Source: Enterocloster hominis (ex Liu et al. 2021)
Lineage (GTDB): Bacteria > Bacillota > Clostridia > Lachnospirales > Lachnospiraceae
NCBI GenBank assembly: GCA_014385265.1
Contig: JACRTJ010000002.1
Coordinates: forward strand, 1-64,000
Direction: 5' to 3'
DNA length: 64,000 nucleotides
The notes beneath the pieces were generated by a model, which was not told where the DNA came from, did not search any database, and saw only the letters and a list, made by a program, of their open reading frames with translations. Position 1 is the stretch's first letter, and the number at the start of each line of letters is the position of its first letter. A program made the translations under genes and the position numbers. Shown in pieces: positions 54,229 through 62,785 of this stretch.

Positions 54229-55407
54229 ATGAAAGAGATGGAATTAAAATACGGCTGTAACCCCAACCAGAAGCCGTCCAGGGTTTTCATGGAGAATGGA
54301 AGCGAACTGCCCATCACCGTCTTAAACGGAAGACCGGGCTATATCAACCTTTTAGATGCTTTTAACGGCTGGCAGCTGGTAAGAGAATTAAAGAAGGCCA
54401 CCGGACTTCCCGCAGCCACATCCTTTAAGCACGTATCCCCGGCCGGAGCCGCTGTGGGCCTTCCCATGGACGACGTATTGAAGAAGATCTACTGGGTAGA
54501 CGATCTGGGAGAGCTCTCCCCCCTGGCCTGTGCATACGCCAGGGCCAGAGGAGCGGACCGTATGTCCTCCTTCGGCGACTTTATTTCCCTTTCCGATCCC
54601 TGCGACGTGGATACGGCGAAGCTCATTAAAAGAGAGGTTTCCGACGGCGTCATTGCTCCGGGCTATGAGCCGGAGGCCCTGGAGATCTTAAAGGCAAAGA
54701 AAAATGGAAATTACAATGTGATCCAGATCGACGAAAATTACGTTCCCGATCCCATCGAGCGCAAGCAGGTGTTTGGCATTACCTTTGAGCAGGGACGCAA
54801 TGAGCTGGATATCAATAAAGATCTCCTGTCCAACATCGTTACAGATAATAAGGAGATGCCGGAAGCTGCAAAGGTAGATCTGATGATCGCCCTTATTACC
54901 TTAAAGTACACCCAGTCCAACTCCGTGTGCTATGTAAAGGGCGGACAGGCCATTGGTATCGGAGCGGGCCAGCAGTCCAGAGTCCACTGTACCCGTCTCG
55001 CAGGCCAGAAGGCAGACAACTGGTTCTTACGGCAGGCTCCCCAGGTTTTGAACCTTCCGTTTATCGATAAGATCAAACGGGCCGACCGGGATAATGCCAT
55101 CGACGTTTACATCGGGGACGAATACATGGACGTGCTGGCGGACGGTCAGTGGGAGAAGATCTTCACAGAGAAGCCGCCAGTATTCACAAGAGAAGAGAAG
55201 CGGGCATGGCTGGATCAGATGCAGGATGTGGCCCTGGGCTCCGATGCCTTCTTCCCCTTTGGAGACAACATCGAAAGAGCCCATAAGAGCGGTGTTAAAT
55301 ACATTGCCCAGCCAGGCGGCTCTGTCCGTGACGATAATGTCATCGAGGTCTGCAATAAGTATGGCATGACCATGGCGTTTACGGGGATCCGGCTGTTCCA
55401 CCACTAA
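54229..55407 (+). CDS. AICAR formyltransferase, stand-alone
   Basis: The 392-residue enzyme transfers a formyl group from 10-formyltetrahydrofolate to AICAR. Motifs include KYGCNPNQKPSRVF, the catalytic TSFKHVSPAGAAVG (Lys-His), LKYTQSNSVCYVKGGQAIG and QQSRVHCTRLAGQKAD, and the C-terminal QPGGSVRDDNVIE. It corresponds to the transformylase half of PurH with no cyclohydrolase domain. AAAGGAG precedes the ATG. A terminator lies 8 bases after the stop. Confidence 0.93.
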   Translation: MKEMELKYGCNPNQKPSRVFMENGSELPITVLNGRPGYINLLDAFNGWQLVRELKKATGLPAATSFKHVSPAGAAVGLPMDDVLKKIYWVDDLGELSPLACAYARARGADRMSSFGDFISLSDPCDVDTAKLIKREVSDGVIAPGYEPEALEILKAKKNGNYNVIQIDENYVPDPIERKQVFGITFEQGRNELDINKDLLSNIVTDNKEMPEAAKVDLMIALITLKYTQSNSVCYVKGGQAIGIGAGQQSRVHCTRLAGQKADNWFLRQAPQVLNLPFIDKIKRADRDNAIDVYIGDEYMDVLADGQWEKIFTEKPPVFTREEKRAWLDQMQDVALGSDAFFPFGDNIERAHKSGVKYIAQPGGSVRDDNVIEVCNKYGMTMAFTGIRLFHH

Positions 55408-55415
55408 AAAGATGG

Positions 55416-55446
55416 ATCTGCCGGCCCTTCAGACCGGCAGATTTTT
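55416..55446 (+). terminator. Terminator after AICAR formyltransferase
   Basis: ATCTGCCGG (55416-55424) pairs with CCGGCAGAT (55434-55442) and runs into five T. Confidence 0.88.
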
Positions 55447-55513
55447 CTGAATAAAAATTTCCCTTGCAAATCTTCAAAACCTATGATAGACTTATATTCG
55501 GTTTTGAACCGAT

Positions 55514-55596
55514 GCCGGCATGGCGGAATGGCAGACGCATCAGACTCAAAATCTGACGGGGGCAACCTCGTGCCGGTTCAAGTCCGGCTGCCGGCA
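55514..55596 (+). tRNA. tRNA-Leu (anticodon CAA)
   Basis: The 83-base cloverleaf has acceptor GCCGGCA (55514-55520) with TGCCGGC (55589-55595) and discriminator A. The anticodon stem TCAGA/TCTGA encloses loop CTCAAAA, giving anticodon CAA for UUG. A long variable arm (GGGGGCAACCTC region) marks a class II tRNA. The T-loop is TTCAAGT. CCA is not encoded. Confidence 0.95.
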
Positions 55597-55603
55597 CTAC
55601 CAG

Positions 55604-55649
55604 AAAGGGCGCTGTACGCAAGGAAAATTTCCTGTGTACAGCGCCCTTT
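55604..55649. terminator. Terminator after tRNA-Leu, also able to serve tetR side
   Basis: AAAGGGCGCTGTAC (55604-55617) pairs with GTACAGCGCCCTTT (55636-55649), 14 bp, with an inner GGAAA/TTTCC stem. TTTT then GTATTTTTT follow. Confidence 0.88.
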
Positions 55650-55719
55650 TCGTATTTTTTCCATAAGCCATCCGGGAGAACCGAACTCCCAGATGCCATC
55701 CGCCCTGGGAGGAAGAGGA

Positions 55720-56316
55720 TCAGCTGGTTTCTTCCGTCATGGGACTGCTCCGCACATACCGGTCCAGGGAGGTTTCCAGAGAGCCCTCCAGGGCAATGAG
55801 CAGATACCGGGTCAGCTGCTCCTCGGAGGATTCCATATCGCTCTGGATCCAGCCGATCATGATCCCGGAAACAGCTTCCAGGTAAAACGCAGCCAGAAAA
55901 TCCAGGTAATCATCAGGGACAGCCCGCCCACGGCACAGCTCCCGCAGCCGGTCATGCATCATTCCGGAAATGTCCTCCACGCAGATCCGCCGGAAGGAAT
56001 CGCCCCCCATGCTGCTCAGGGCAGACTTGCACACCGCAGCATTTTCTTTTAAGTAGCGGATCAGATTCTGGATCCACGCCTCCAGGGTGTGGTACTGGGA
56101 CCGGTCGGCAAACAGCTTCTCGAAATCCTGCCGGAAGGTCCAGGACAGCAGATCGTAAATATCCTGGAAGTGGTAATAAAATGTGTATCGGTTAATACCG
56201 CAGTCGTCGGCCAGCTCCTGTATGGTAATGCGGCCCAGATTTTTTCTCGTCATCAGCTTTTTCAAAGAGGCCGCCATCTGTTCTTTTCTGTGCAGGGACA
56301 ATTCGTTTCGTTTCAT
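55720..56316 (-). CDS. TetR/AcrR family repressor
   Basis: The 198-residue regulator has an N-terminal helix-turn-helix: RITIQELADDCGINRYTFYYHFQD, split here as RITIQELADDCGIN plus RYTFYYHF. A ligand-binding helical C-terminus follows. The start at 56316 encodes MKRNELSLHR. It faces the MMPL exporter gene across 168 bases that hold an inverted repeat, so it probably represses that operon and is released by the exported compound or a related lipid-like ligand. The extra codons to 56388 overlap the operator and lack a ribosome site. Confidence 0.88.
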   Translation of the reverse strand: MKRNELSLHRKEQMAASLKKLMTRKNLGRITIQELADDCGINRYTFYYHFQDIYDLLSWTFRQDFEKLFADRSQYHTLEAWIQNLIRYLKENAAVCKSALSSMGGDSFRRICVEDISGMMHDRLRELCRGRAVPDDYLDFLAAFYLEAVSGIMIGWIQSDMESSEEQLTRYLLIALEGSLETSLDRYVRSSPMTEETS

Positions 56317-56381
56317 ATACTCTCCATTATCGTGATCTTTTTTTCGTAAACGCACCACAATTATATCAAAATGTGCAGATT

Positions 56382-56405
56382 TACACAAGTGACGAATATT
56401 GTGTA
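56382..56405. promoter_or_regulatory. Candidate TetR operator
   Basis: TACACAA (56382-56388) and TTGTGTA (56399-56405) form a perfect 7-bp inverted repeat with a 10-base spacer. It lies between the divergent tetR and MMPL genes, 66 bases from the tetR start and 79 from the MMPL start. The symmetry is typical of a dimeric repressor site. Confidence 0.7.
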
Positions 56406-56484
56406 TGGGAAGTTTTCAGCATTTGATATATAGTTTTGTACATTGAAACAACAGACCAGACAGAGGAAGGAGCAGAGAGAAATT

Positions 56485-59070
56485 ATGGAAGACAACAGAC
56501 AGAAACCGGGCTTCTTTGTCCGGCTGGCAACTCTGATCGTGGATAAAAGAAACCTTTTTTTCCTGCTGTATACAGCAGGGATCATCTTCAGCCTTATTTC
56601 GCAGGGCTGGGTCCAGGTGAATAATGACATTACCGATTATCTGCCGGAGGAGACGGAGACACGGCAGGGGCTTCAGCTGATGGAAGATGAATTTACCACC
56701 TTTGGCACAGCCCGGGTCATGATCTCCAATATTACATATGAAAATGCGGAGGAGCTGAAGGATGTGATCGAGGCCATCCCAGGCGTTTCCTCTGTGACCT
56801 TTGGCGATCAGGTGGACGAGGATGAAAATACCATCGACGCCGATGACCGGGACGACTACTATAAGGATTCAGCCGCCCTGTATTCCGTGACCTTTGAGGG
56901 AGAGACCGACGATCCCGTCAGTGAAGAGGCCATGGTGCAGTTAAGGGAGACCTTAAAGGATTACGACCTTTCCATTTCCTCCGAGGTAGGAGAGGACGGG
57001 TCTGCAAGGCTTGAAAAGGAAATGCAGAGCATTCTTGTGGTGGCCGCCATCACGATCCTTGTGGTGCTCTTCCTGACCTCCAGGACTTATGGCGAGATCC
57101 CGGTGCTTCTTCTGACCTTTGTGGCTGCGGCTCTCTTAAATAAAGGAACCAACTATCTTCTGGGAGAGATCTCCTTTATTTCCGATTCCATCGCCGTGGT
57201 CTTACAGCTGGCCCTGGCCATTGACTATGCCATTATCCTGTGCCACCGGTTCAGCGAGGAGAAGGAGACGGCAGATACCCGTACAGCCTGTATCCTGGCC
57301 TTAAGCAAGGCGATCCCGGAGATCTCCTCCAGCTGCCTGACTACCCTGGCCGGCTTGGCTGCCATGATGTTCATGCAGTTTGGCATCGGCATGGACCTGG
57401 GCGTCGTCCTTATCAAGGCCGTGCTTTTCAGTATCCTCTCGGTATTTACCTTAATGCCGGGGCTTCTTATGCTGTTTTCAAAGCTCATCGAGCGGACGCC
57501 CCATAAGAGCTTTATCCCGAAGATCACCGTATGGGGCCGGTTTGTGACCAGTCTGAAATACATCACTCCGCCGCTGTTTGTAATCGCCTTTGCCGCCGCC
57601 GCCTATCTGGCTGGAAACTGCCCGTATTCCTACGGCACTAATACAGTGAAAACTGAAAAGAAAAATGAAACGGAGATCGCCAGGGAGAATATAGACAACG
57701 TTTTTGGAAGCCAGAATACCCTGGCAGTGGTGGTCCCGGCCGGGGACTATGAGACGGAGGAGCGGCTTTTAAAACGTCTCAGCGCCTTTCCCCAGGTGGA
57801 CACAGCCCTGGGCCTGGCCAACGTGGAGGTAAAGGACGGGTATGTTCTGACGGACGCCCTGACGCCCAGACAGTTTTCCGAGCTGACGGATATGGATATG
57901 GAGATCTGCCGCCTGTTCTATAAGGCCTACGCCGCCGACCGGGAGGAATATGTGCGGATCATCAATAATATTGATGTTTTCAAGGTTCCCATCATCGATA
58001 TGTTCCAGTTTTTATACCAGTATGTGGGTGACGGGTATCTGGACCAGGGATATATCACCCTGGACGACGATACCAGAAGCGATCTGGATGACCTGAACAA
58101 ACAGATCAATGACGCCAAGGAGCAGCTCCAGAGCGAAAAATACTCCCGGATGCTCTTAAATCTGGCTCTGCCGGAGGAGGGCCAGGAGACCTTCGCGTTC
58201 CTGGATACCCTCCATGAGGTGATCGGAGGCTATTATCCGGCCGGAAGCTTTTATCTGGTGGGCAATTCCACCAGCGATTATGACCTTGCGTCCTCCTTCT
58301 CACACGACAATACGCTCATCAGCGTCCTGACCATCGTATTCGTGATCCTGGTGCTTTTATTCACCTTCATGTCCGTGGGCCTTCCGGTGCTGCTGATCCT
58401 GGTGATCCAGGGAAGCGTGTGGTTAAACTTTTCCTTCCCCACGCTCCAGAACAGCCCCGTATACTTTTTAAGCTATCTGATTGTCAGCTCCATCCAGATG
58501 GGCGCCAACATTGATTATGCCATCGTAATCTCCAGCCGCTACCAGGAGCTGAAAAATAAGATGCCGCGGAGAGAGGCCATGATCGAAACGCTGAACCTGT
58601 CGTTCCCCACGATATTCACCTCCGGGACCATCATGGCCTCTGCAGGTATCTTCATCAGCAAGATGACCACGGATCCGGCCATTTACGCCGTAGGCCTGTG
58701 CATCGGCCGCGGCACCATCATCTCCATGCTCTTAGTCATGGGGATCCTTCCGGGCATTCTGCTTTTAGGAGACACCATCATCGACCGGACCACCTTCAAT
58801 ATCAAATATCCGGCCATCGTCCAGACCACAGAGGCCGTGGGCATGGTACGGCTGGACGGGCGGATCCGCGGCACAGTTTCCGGTAAGATCGACGCCGAAG
58901 TCCACGGAGTCCTAATGGGAGACGTTTCCGCTGTGATCTCTGCTGGAAATCCGGATGCGGTGAAGGCCATCGGGGAGCTGCCGGACGGGGAAGATCCCGG
59001 CAGCCTGGAAGAAAAACCAGATGAAAACGAGAAAAATACGGAGAAAGGAGAAAATGACCATGAAGCATAA
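56485..59070 (+). CDS. MMPL-family RND exporter with solenoid-like tail
   Basis: The 861-residue protein has one helix near the N-terminus and a first large extracytoplasmic loop (about 55-180). Membrane bundles with the RND-type ALAIDYAIILCHRF and ANIDYAIVISSRY motifs, two related halves, and a second loop (about 380-600) follow. Such exporters move lipids or hydrophobic molecules using the proton gradient. After the last helix, about residues 788-815, a repetitive G-I-x-G-x-V-x-G-x-I pattern suggests a short beta-solenoid like bactofilin, then an acidic tail. GGAAGGAGC precedes the start at 56485. The stop overlaps the GLUG protein start. Confidence 0.88.
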   Translation: MEDNRQKPGFFVRLATLIVDKRNLFFLLYTAGIIFSLISQGWVQVNNDITDYLPEETETRQGLQLMEDEFTTFGTARVMISNITYENAEELKDVIEAIPGVSSVTFGDQVDEDENTIDADDRDDYYKDSAALYSVTFEGETDDPVSEEAMVQLRETLKDYDLSISSEVGEDGSARLEKEMQSILVVAAITILVVLFLTSRTYGEIPVLLLTFVAAALLNKGTNYLLGEISFISDSIAVVLQLALAIDYAIILCHRFSEEKETADTRTACILALSKAIPEISSSCLTTLAGLAAMMFMQFGIGMDLGVVLIKAVLFSILSVFTLMPGLLMLFSKLIERTPHKSFIPKITVWGRFVTSLKYITPPLFVIAFAAAAYLAGNCPYSYGTNTVKTEKKNETEIARENIDNVFGSQNTLAVVVPAGDYETEERLLKRLSAFPQVDTALGLANVEVKDGYVLTDALTPRQFSELTDMDMEICRLFYKAYAADREEYVRIINNIDVFKVPIIDMFQFLYQYVGDGYLDQGYITLDDDTRSDLDDLNKQINDAKEQLQSEKYSRMLLNLALPEEGQETFAFLDTLHEVIGGYYPAGSFYLVGNSTSDYDLASSFSHDNTLISVLTIVFVILVLLFTFMSVGLPVLLILVIQGSVWLNFSFPTLQNSPVYFLSYLIVSSIQMGANIDYAIVISSRYQELKNKMPRREAMIETLNLSFPTIFTSGTIMASAGIFISKMTTDPAIYAVGLCIGRGTIISMLLVMGILPGILLLGDTIIDRTTFNIKYPAIVQTTEAVGMVRLDGRIRGTVSGKIDAEVHGVLMGDVSAVISAGNPDAVKAIGELPDGEDPGSLEEKPDENEKNTEKGENDHEA

Positions 59071-62000
59071 AGCAAAAAAAATATCGGCAGTGATCCTGTC
59101 CGCCGTCCTGGCAGCTTCCTCCTTTTCATCCATTCCCGCCTATGCGGACGGCGAAACGGTCCAGATCTCCAGCGCCGAGGATTTTGCCGCCTTTTCAAAA
59201 AACTGCACCCTGGATTCCTGGTCCAGAGGAAAGACTATAAATCTGACGGCTGATATCAGTCTGGCCGATACAGACGTTTCTCCTGTGCCGATTTTCTGCG
59301 GTACCTTCAACGGAAACGGCCATACCATTTCCGGCCTGGATCTGGACGGAGGCAACTCCTACCAGGGACTGTTCCGGTTTGTGGCAGAGGATGGGGTTGT
59401 AAACGGACTGACCGTCTCCGGCACCGTGTCGGCTGACGGCGCCCAGGAGTATGTGGGCGGGATCGCAGGCAGCGTCCGCGGCACCGTACGGGACTGCAGC
59501 TTTGAGGGAGTCATCGACGGGACCATGTATGTGGGCGGGATCGCAGGCATCACAGAAAAAACGGGCCGGATCGAAAACTGCCGGGTCATCGGCATGATCC
59601 AGGGAGAAAAATACATCGGGGGCATCGCTGGACGAAACGACGGCTCCATTTCCGCCTCTGTAAACCATGCGCGGATCAATCCCCTGGCCGGAGGGCTAAG
59701 CGCCAGTCTGGAGGAAGAGGCACCGGCTGATGTGAAGGACACGGCTTTGGACCGGACAGAAAGCACTCTGGAAAATGCCAAGGATACGGCTGAGGGATCC
59801 CAGGATACGGGAGGGATCGCAGGCTTTTCCAATGGAAATATCTTAAACTGCACCAATGAGGGCGCAGTGGGCTATCCTCATGTGGGCTACAACGTGGGCG
59901 GGATCGTAGGGCGTACCAGCGGCTACCTGTCCGGCTGTACCAATAAGGGAAAGATCAATGGCAGGAAGGATGTGGGCGGCATTGCCGGACAGCTTGCCCC
60001 CGATATCCAGCTGATCTTTTCCACGGACACCCTGGATAAGCTGGATCACGAATTATCTGTGCTTTCCAGCCTGGCCGACGCCGCCATGGACCACACGGAC
60101 GGAAACCGGGATGTGATCTCCAGACGCCTGGACGCCATTTCTGATTATGCAGAATCCGCCTCGGACCACACCTCCGACCTGGCAGATATGACTGTGGACT
60201 GGGCCGACGGAAATCTGGAGGTCATTAATGATCTCATGGACCGGGTCGGCGATACGGTGGACCGGTTAAACGAGATCACCAGCAGCGCTGAGGGGATCCT
60301 GGATACAGTGGGAGAGGGCGTAGAGCTTCTGGAGGACTGTGTGGACGAGGCCGGAAGCGCCCTGGGTGCCGGAGCCAAAGGAGAACAGGAGCTCCGGGAC
60401 ATGATCCAGAAAATGAAGGATTACAACGCCATCCAGAAGGAATGTGCCGCCGCCATACGTGAGGATGCAAAGAACATGCTGAAGGCCCTGGAGGAGGGCG
60501 ATCTGGAGGGAGCCTCGGAGCTGGCCGCAGATATGGAGGAGCAGGCGGCGGAATATAAAAATGCCGCCCAGGGCAAGCGGGAGACTTTAAAGCAGTTCCG
60601 GGAAGCCATCAAGGATCTCCCGGCCATTGCCGACAAGCTCCGGGGCAGCGCCGGGAGCCTGGAGGAGGCCATGGATACCCTGGAGCACGTCTCCTATGAT
60701 GTGGCTGACACAGCCGCGGAGGTACACCGCCTGTTCCAGGATCTCTCGGACCGGGATGACATCCAGTTCAAGCCCCTGGGTGACGACTATAAGGCCAAGG
60801 GAGACCAGGTCCATGACTCCGTCAGCGCCATCGGAGACCAGCTGGATCTCCTGAACCAGGAGGTGGGAGCCACTGGAGACGCCCTTTCTGCGGATATGCG
60901 GAGCCTAAAGGACCAGCTCCAGGTCATCAGCGATGTGCTGGACGACGCGGCGGACGATGCCAGGGAGTCCGATAAGGACGATCTCTGGAGCGACGTATCC
61001 GAGGAAGAGATCTATAAGACCACCGTCGGAAAGGCCGAGGGCTGCATTAACAACGGTGTGGTGGAAGGAGACATCAACGCCGGAGGCGTAGCCGGAGCCA
61101 TGGCTGTGGAAAGTATGCTGGATCCGGAGGAGGACATTGAGCGGGTCGGGGACGATTCCTTCAGCTTTCACTACGAAACCCGGGCGATTCTGTTAAACTG
61201 TGAGAACCGGGTACCCGTCACCTCCAAAAAAGACTACGCAGGAGGTATCGTTGGCCGCATGGATCTGGGATATATCCTGGACTGCCGGAACTACGGAAAT
61301 GTGGAGAGCACTGATGGAAGCTATGTGGGAGGAATCGCCGGAAGCTCCGCCTCCACCATCCGAAGATCCCAGAGTAAATGTATGGCCTCTGGCAAAAACT
61401 TTGTGGGCGGCATTGCCGGGGATGGCTACAATCTGACAGAAAATCTTGCCTTTGTATCCATTGGGGACGGTGAGATGTATTGCGGCGCCATTGCAGGCCG
61501 TGTGGATGATGAAGGCGAGATTTCAAGCAACCGGTTTGTGGAGAATGGAAGCGCCGGCATTGACGGAGTCAGCTACGCGGGAAAGGCCGAGCCCATTTCC
61601 TATGAAAGCCTCATGGCAGAAGAAAACGTCCCTGAAGAATTCGGGAAATTTACTCTGACGTATATCGCTGATGACACTCTGGCGGGCCGCGTTTCCTGTA
61701 AATATGGAGAGCCGCTTTCCGGCCTTGCCGTTCCCTCCGTGCCGCAGAAGCCGGGATATTACGGAGAATGGGAGCCTGTGGGCGAGGATACCATCACCTT
61801 TGATCATGTGTTAAAGGCCGTCTATACGCCTCATGTGACCACGGTGGAAAGCAGCGCCCGGCGGGATGACGTGCGGGCTGTGATCCTGGCCGAGGGCACC
61901 TTCCATGAGGATACAGAGCTTTCAGCAGAAAAGCTGTCAGAGGAAAAGGGCCGTGAGACCTGGAGGATCACGCTCACCGGAGATCTGGGCGGTGAGGAGG

Positions 62001-62338
62001 AGTCCCCGGAGGCCTATACCTACCGTTTTATCCTTCCAAAGGACTGGGAAAACGCTTCGCTGACCATAAAAACAGCCCAGGGGACGGAAGAGGCCGGCTG
62101 GAAAAAGGACCAGAGCGCCCTGGTGTTCTCCACTGCCTGGACTGACTTTGAGCTGACGGCGGAAAAAACAGGCGCAGGTGCTAAGGGAGGCTGGATGATC
62201 CCGGCGCTGGCAGGAGGTGCGCTCCTGGCGGCGGCTGTCCTGGTATTCCTTTTTGTAAAGAAGAAAAAAGAGCTTTGCCAGAGGAAAACGGGGACCATCA
62301 GAAAGCCGTCCAGGAGGCTGAAAAAGATTCGCCGTTGA
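59060..62338 (+). CDS. Surface protein: GLUG solenoid interrupted by a long helical domain
   Basis: The 1092-residue protein has a signal peptide ending near AYADG. GLUG repeats (YVGGIAGSVRGTV type) fill about 100-315, with VGGIVGRTSGYLSG and VGGIAGQLAPDI the last before a change. About residues 320-645 are rich in Asp/Leu/Ala/Glu heptads and probably form long helices. GLUG repeats then resume (YAGGIVGRMDLGYI). A beta-grasp-like repeat at about 862-920, another beta domain, a C-terminal membrane helix and a basic tail follow. The ATG at 59060 lies 9 bases after AAAGGAG and overlaps the exporter stop. It probably acts with the MMPL exporter at the surface; the exact job is unknown. Confidence 0.8.
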   Translation: MKHKAKKISAVILSAVLAASSFSSIPAYADGETVQISSAEDFAAFSKNCTLDSWSRGKTINLTADISLADTDVSPVPIFCGTFNGNGHTISGLDLDGGNSYQGLFRFVAEDGVVNGLTVSGTVSADGAQEYVGGIAGSVRGTVRDCSFEGVIDGTMYVGGIAGITEKTGRIENCRVIGMIQGEKYIGGIAGRNDGSISASVNHARINPLAGGLSASLEEEAPADVKDTALDRTESTLENAKDTAEGSQDTGGIAGFSNGNILNCTNEGAVGYPHVGYNVGGIVGRTSGYLSGCTNKGKINGRKDVGGIAGQLAPDIQLIFSTDTLDKLDHELSVLSSLADAAMDHTDGNRDVISRRLDAISDYAESASDHTSDLADMTVDWADGNLEVINDLMDRVGDTVDRLNEITSSAEGILDTVGEGVELLEDCVDEAGSALGAGAKGEQELRDMIQKMKDYNAIQKECAAAIREDAKNMLKALEEGDLEGASELAADMEEQAAEYKNAAQGKRETLKQFREAIKDLPAIADKLRGSAGSLEEAMDTLEHVSYDVADTAAEVHRLFQDLSDRDDIQFKPLGDDYKAKGDQVHDSVSAIGDQLDLLNQEVGATGDALSADMRSLKDQLQVISDVLDDAADDARESDKDDLWSDVSEEEIYKTTVGKAEGCINNGVVEGDINAGGVAGAMAVESMLDPEEDIERVGDDSFSFHYETRAILLNCENRVPVTSKKDYAGGIVGRMDLGYILDCRNYGNVESTDGSYVGGIAGSSASTIRRSQSKCMASGKNFVGGIAGDGYNLTENLAFVSIGDGEMYCGAIAGRVDDEGEISSNRFVENGSAGIDGVSYAGKAEPISYESLMAEENVPEEFGKFTLTYIADDTLAGRVSCKYGEPLSGLAVPSVPQKPGYYGEWEPVGEDTITFDHVLKAVYTPHVTTVESSARRDDVRAVILAEGTFHEDTELSAEKLSEEKGRETWRITLTGDLGGEEESPEAYTYRFILPKDWENASLTIKTAQGTEEAGWKKDQSALVFSTAWTDFELTAEKTGAGAKGGWMIPALAGGALLAAAVLVFLFVKKKKELCQRKTGTIRKPSRRLKKIRR

Positions 62339-62361
62339 AATAATGACCAATCTGGTGTATG

Positions 62362-62391
62362 ATGGAGGCAGTAAAAGCTGCCTCCATTTTT
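62362..62391 (+). terminator. Terminator of the MMPL operon
   Basis: ATGGAGGCAG (62362-62371) pairs perfectly with CTGCCTCCAT (62378-62387) around TAAAAG, followed by six T. Confidence 0.9.
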
Positions 62392-62419
62392 CGGCAGTAT
62401 GGAAAGGAGCGTGCCGGTG

Positions 62420-62776
62420 ATGACATGTATGGAAGCGGAGAAAATGGTGATCCCGTATATCAACGACCAGCTTTCGGTGACAGAGCTGGAGGATTTCATT
62501 GAGCACATTAAGACCTGCGAGAACTGCCGGGAAGAGCTGGAGATCCACTATATGGTGGATGTGGGTTTAAAAAAGCTGGATGAGGCCGACGGCACCTACG
62601 ACATCGTCGGCGATCTGAAACGGAAGCTGGAGAGCTCAGAGGCTGTCCTGCGGCGCTTCTTCACCTTCCAGGTGGCCCGCTATGCCATCAGCACCCTGAT
62701 GGCCATGGCCCTGGTGGTCATGTTCCTCTTACAGCTCAGGATCTGGAAGCAGGCAGGCTTCTTTATATCAATTTAG
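62420..62776 (+). CDS. Zinc-finger anti-sigma-like membrane protein
   Basis: The 118-residue protein has an N-terminal zf-HC2-type site: an early Cys, then HIKTCENCREELE (His-x3-Cys-x2-Cys). A Lys/Glu helix and one membrane helix follow (about 88-108, with LMAMALVVMFLLQL), then a short tail. Anti-sigma factors of the ZAS group have this layout, but no sigma factor gene is adjacent, so the partner is elsewhere or the role differs. ATG at 62420 or GTG at 62417 follow AAAGGAG. polA begins 9 bases after the stop. Confidence 0.72.
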   Translation: MTCMEAEKMVIPYINDQLSVTELEDFIEHIKTCENCREELEIHYMVDVGLKKLDEADGTYDIVGDLKRKLESSEAVLRRFFTFQVARYAISTLMAMALVVMFLLQLRIWKQAGFFISI

Positions 62777-62785
62777 GAGACGATT

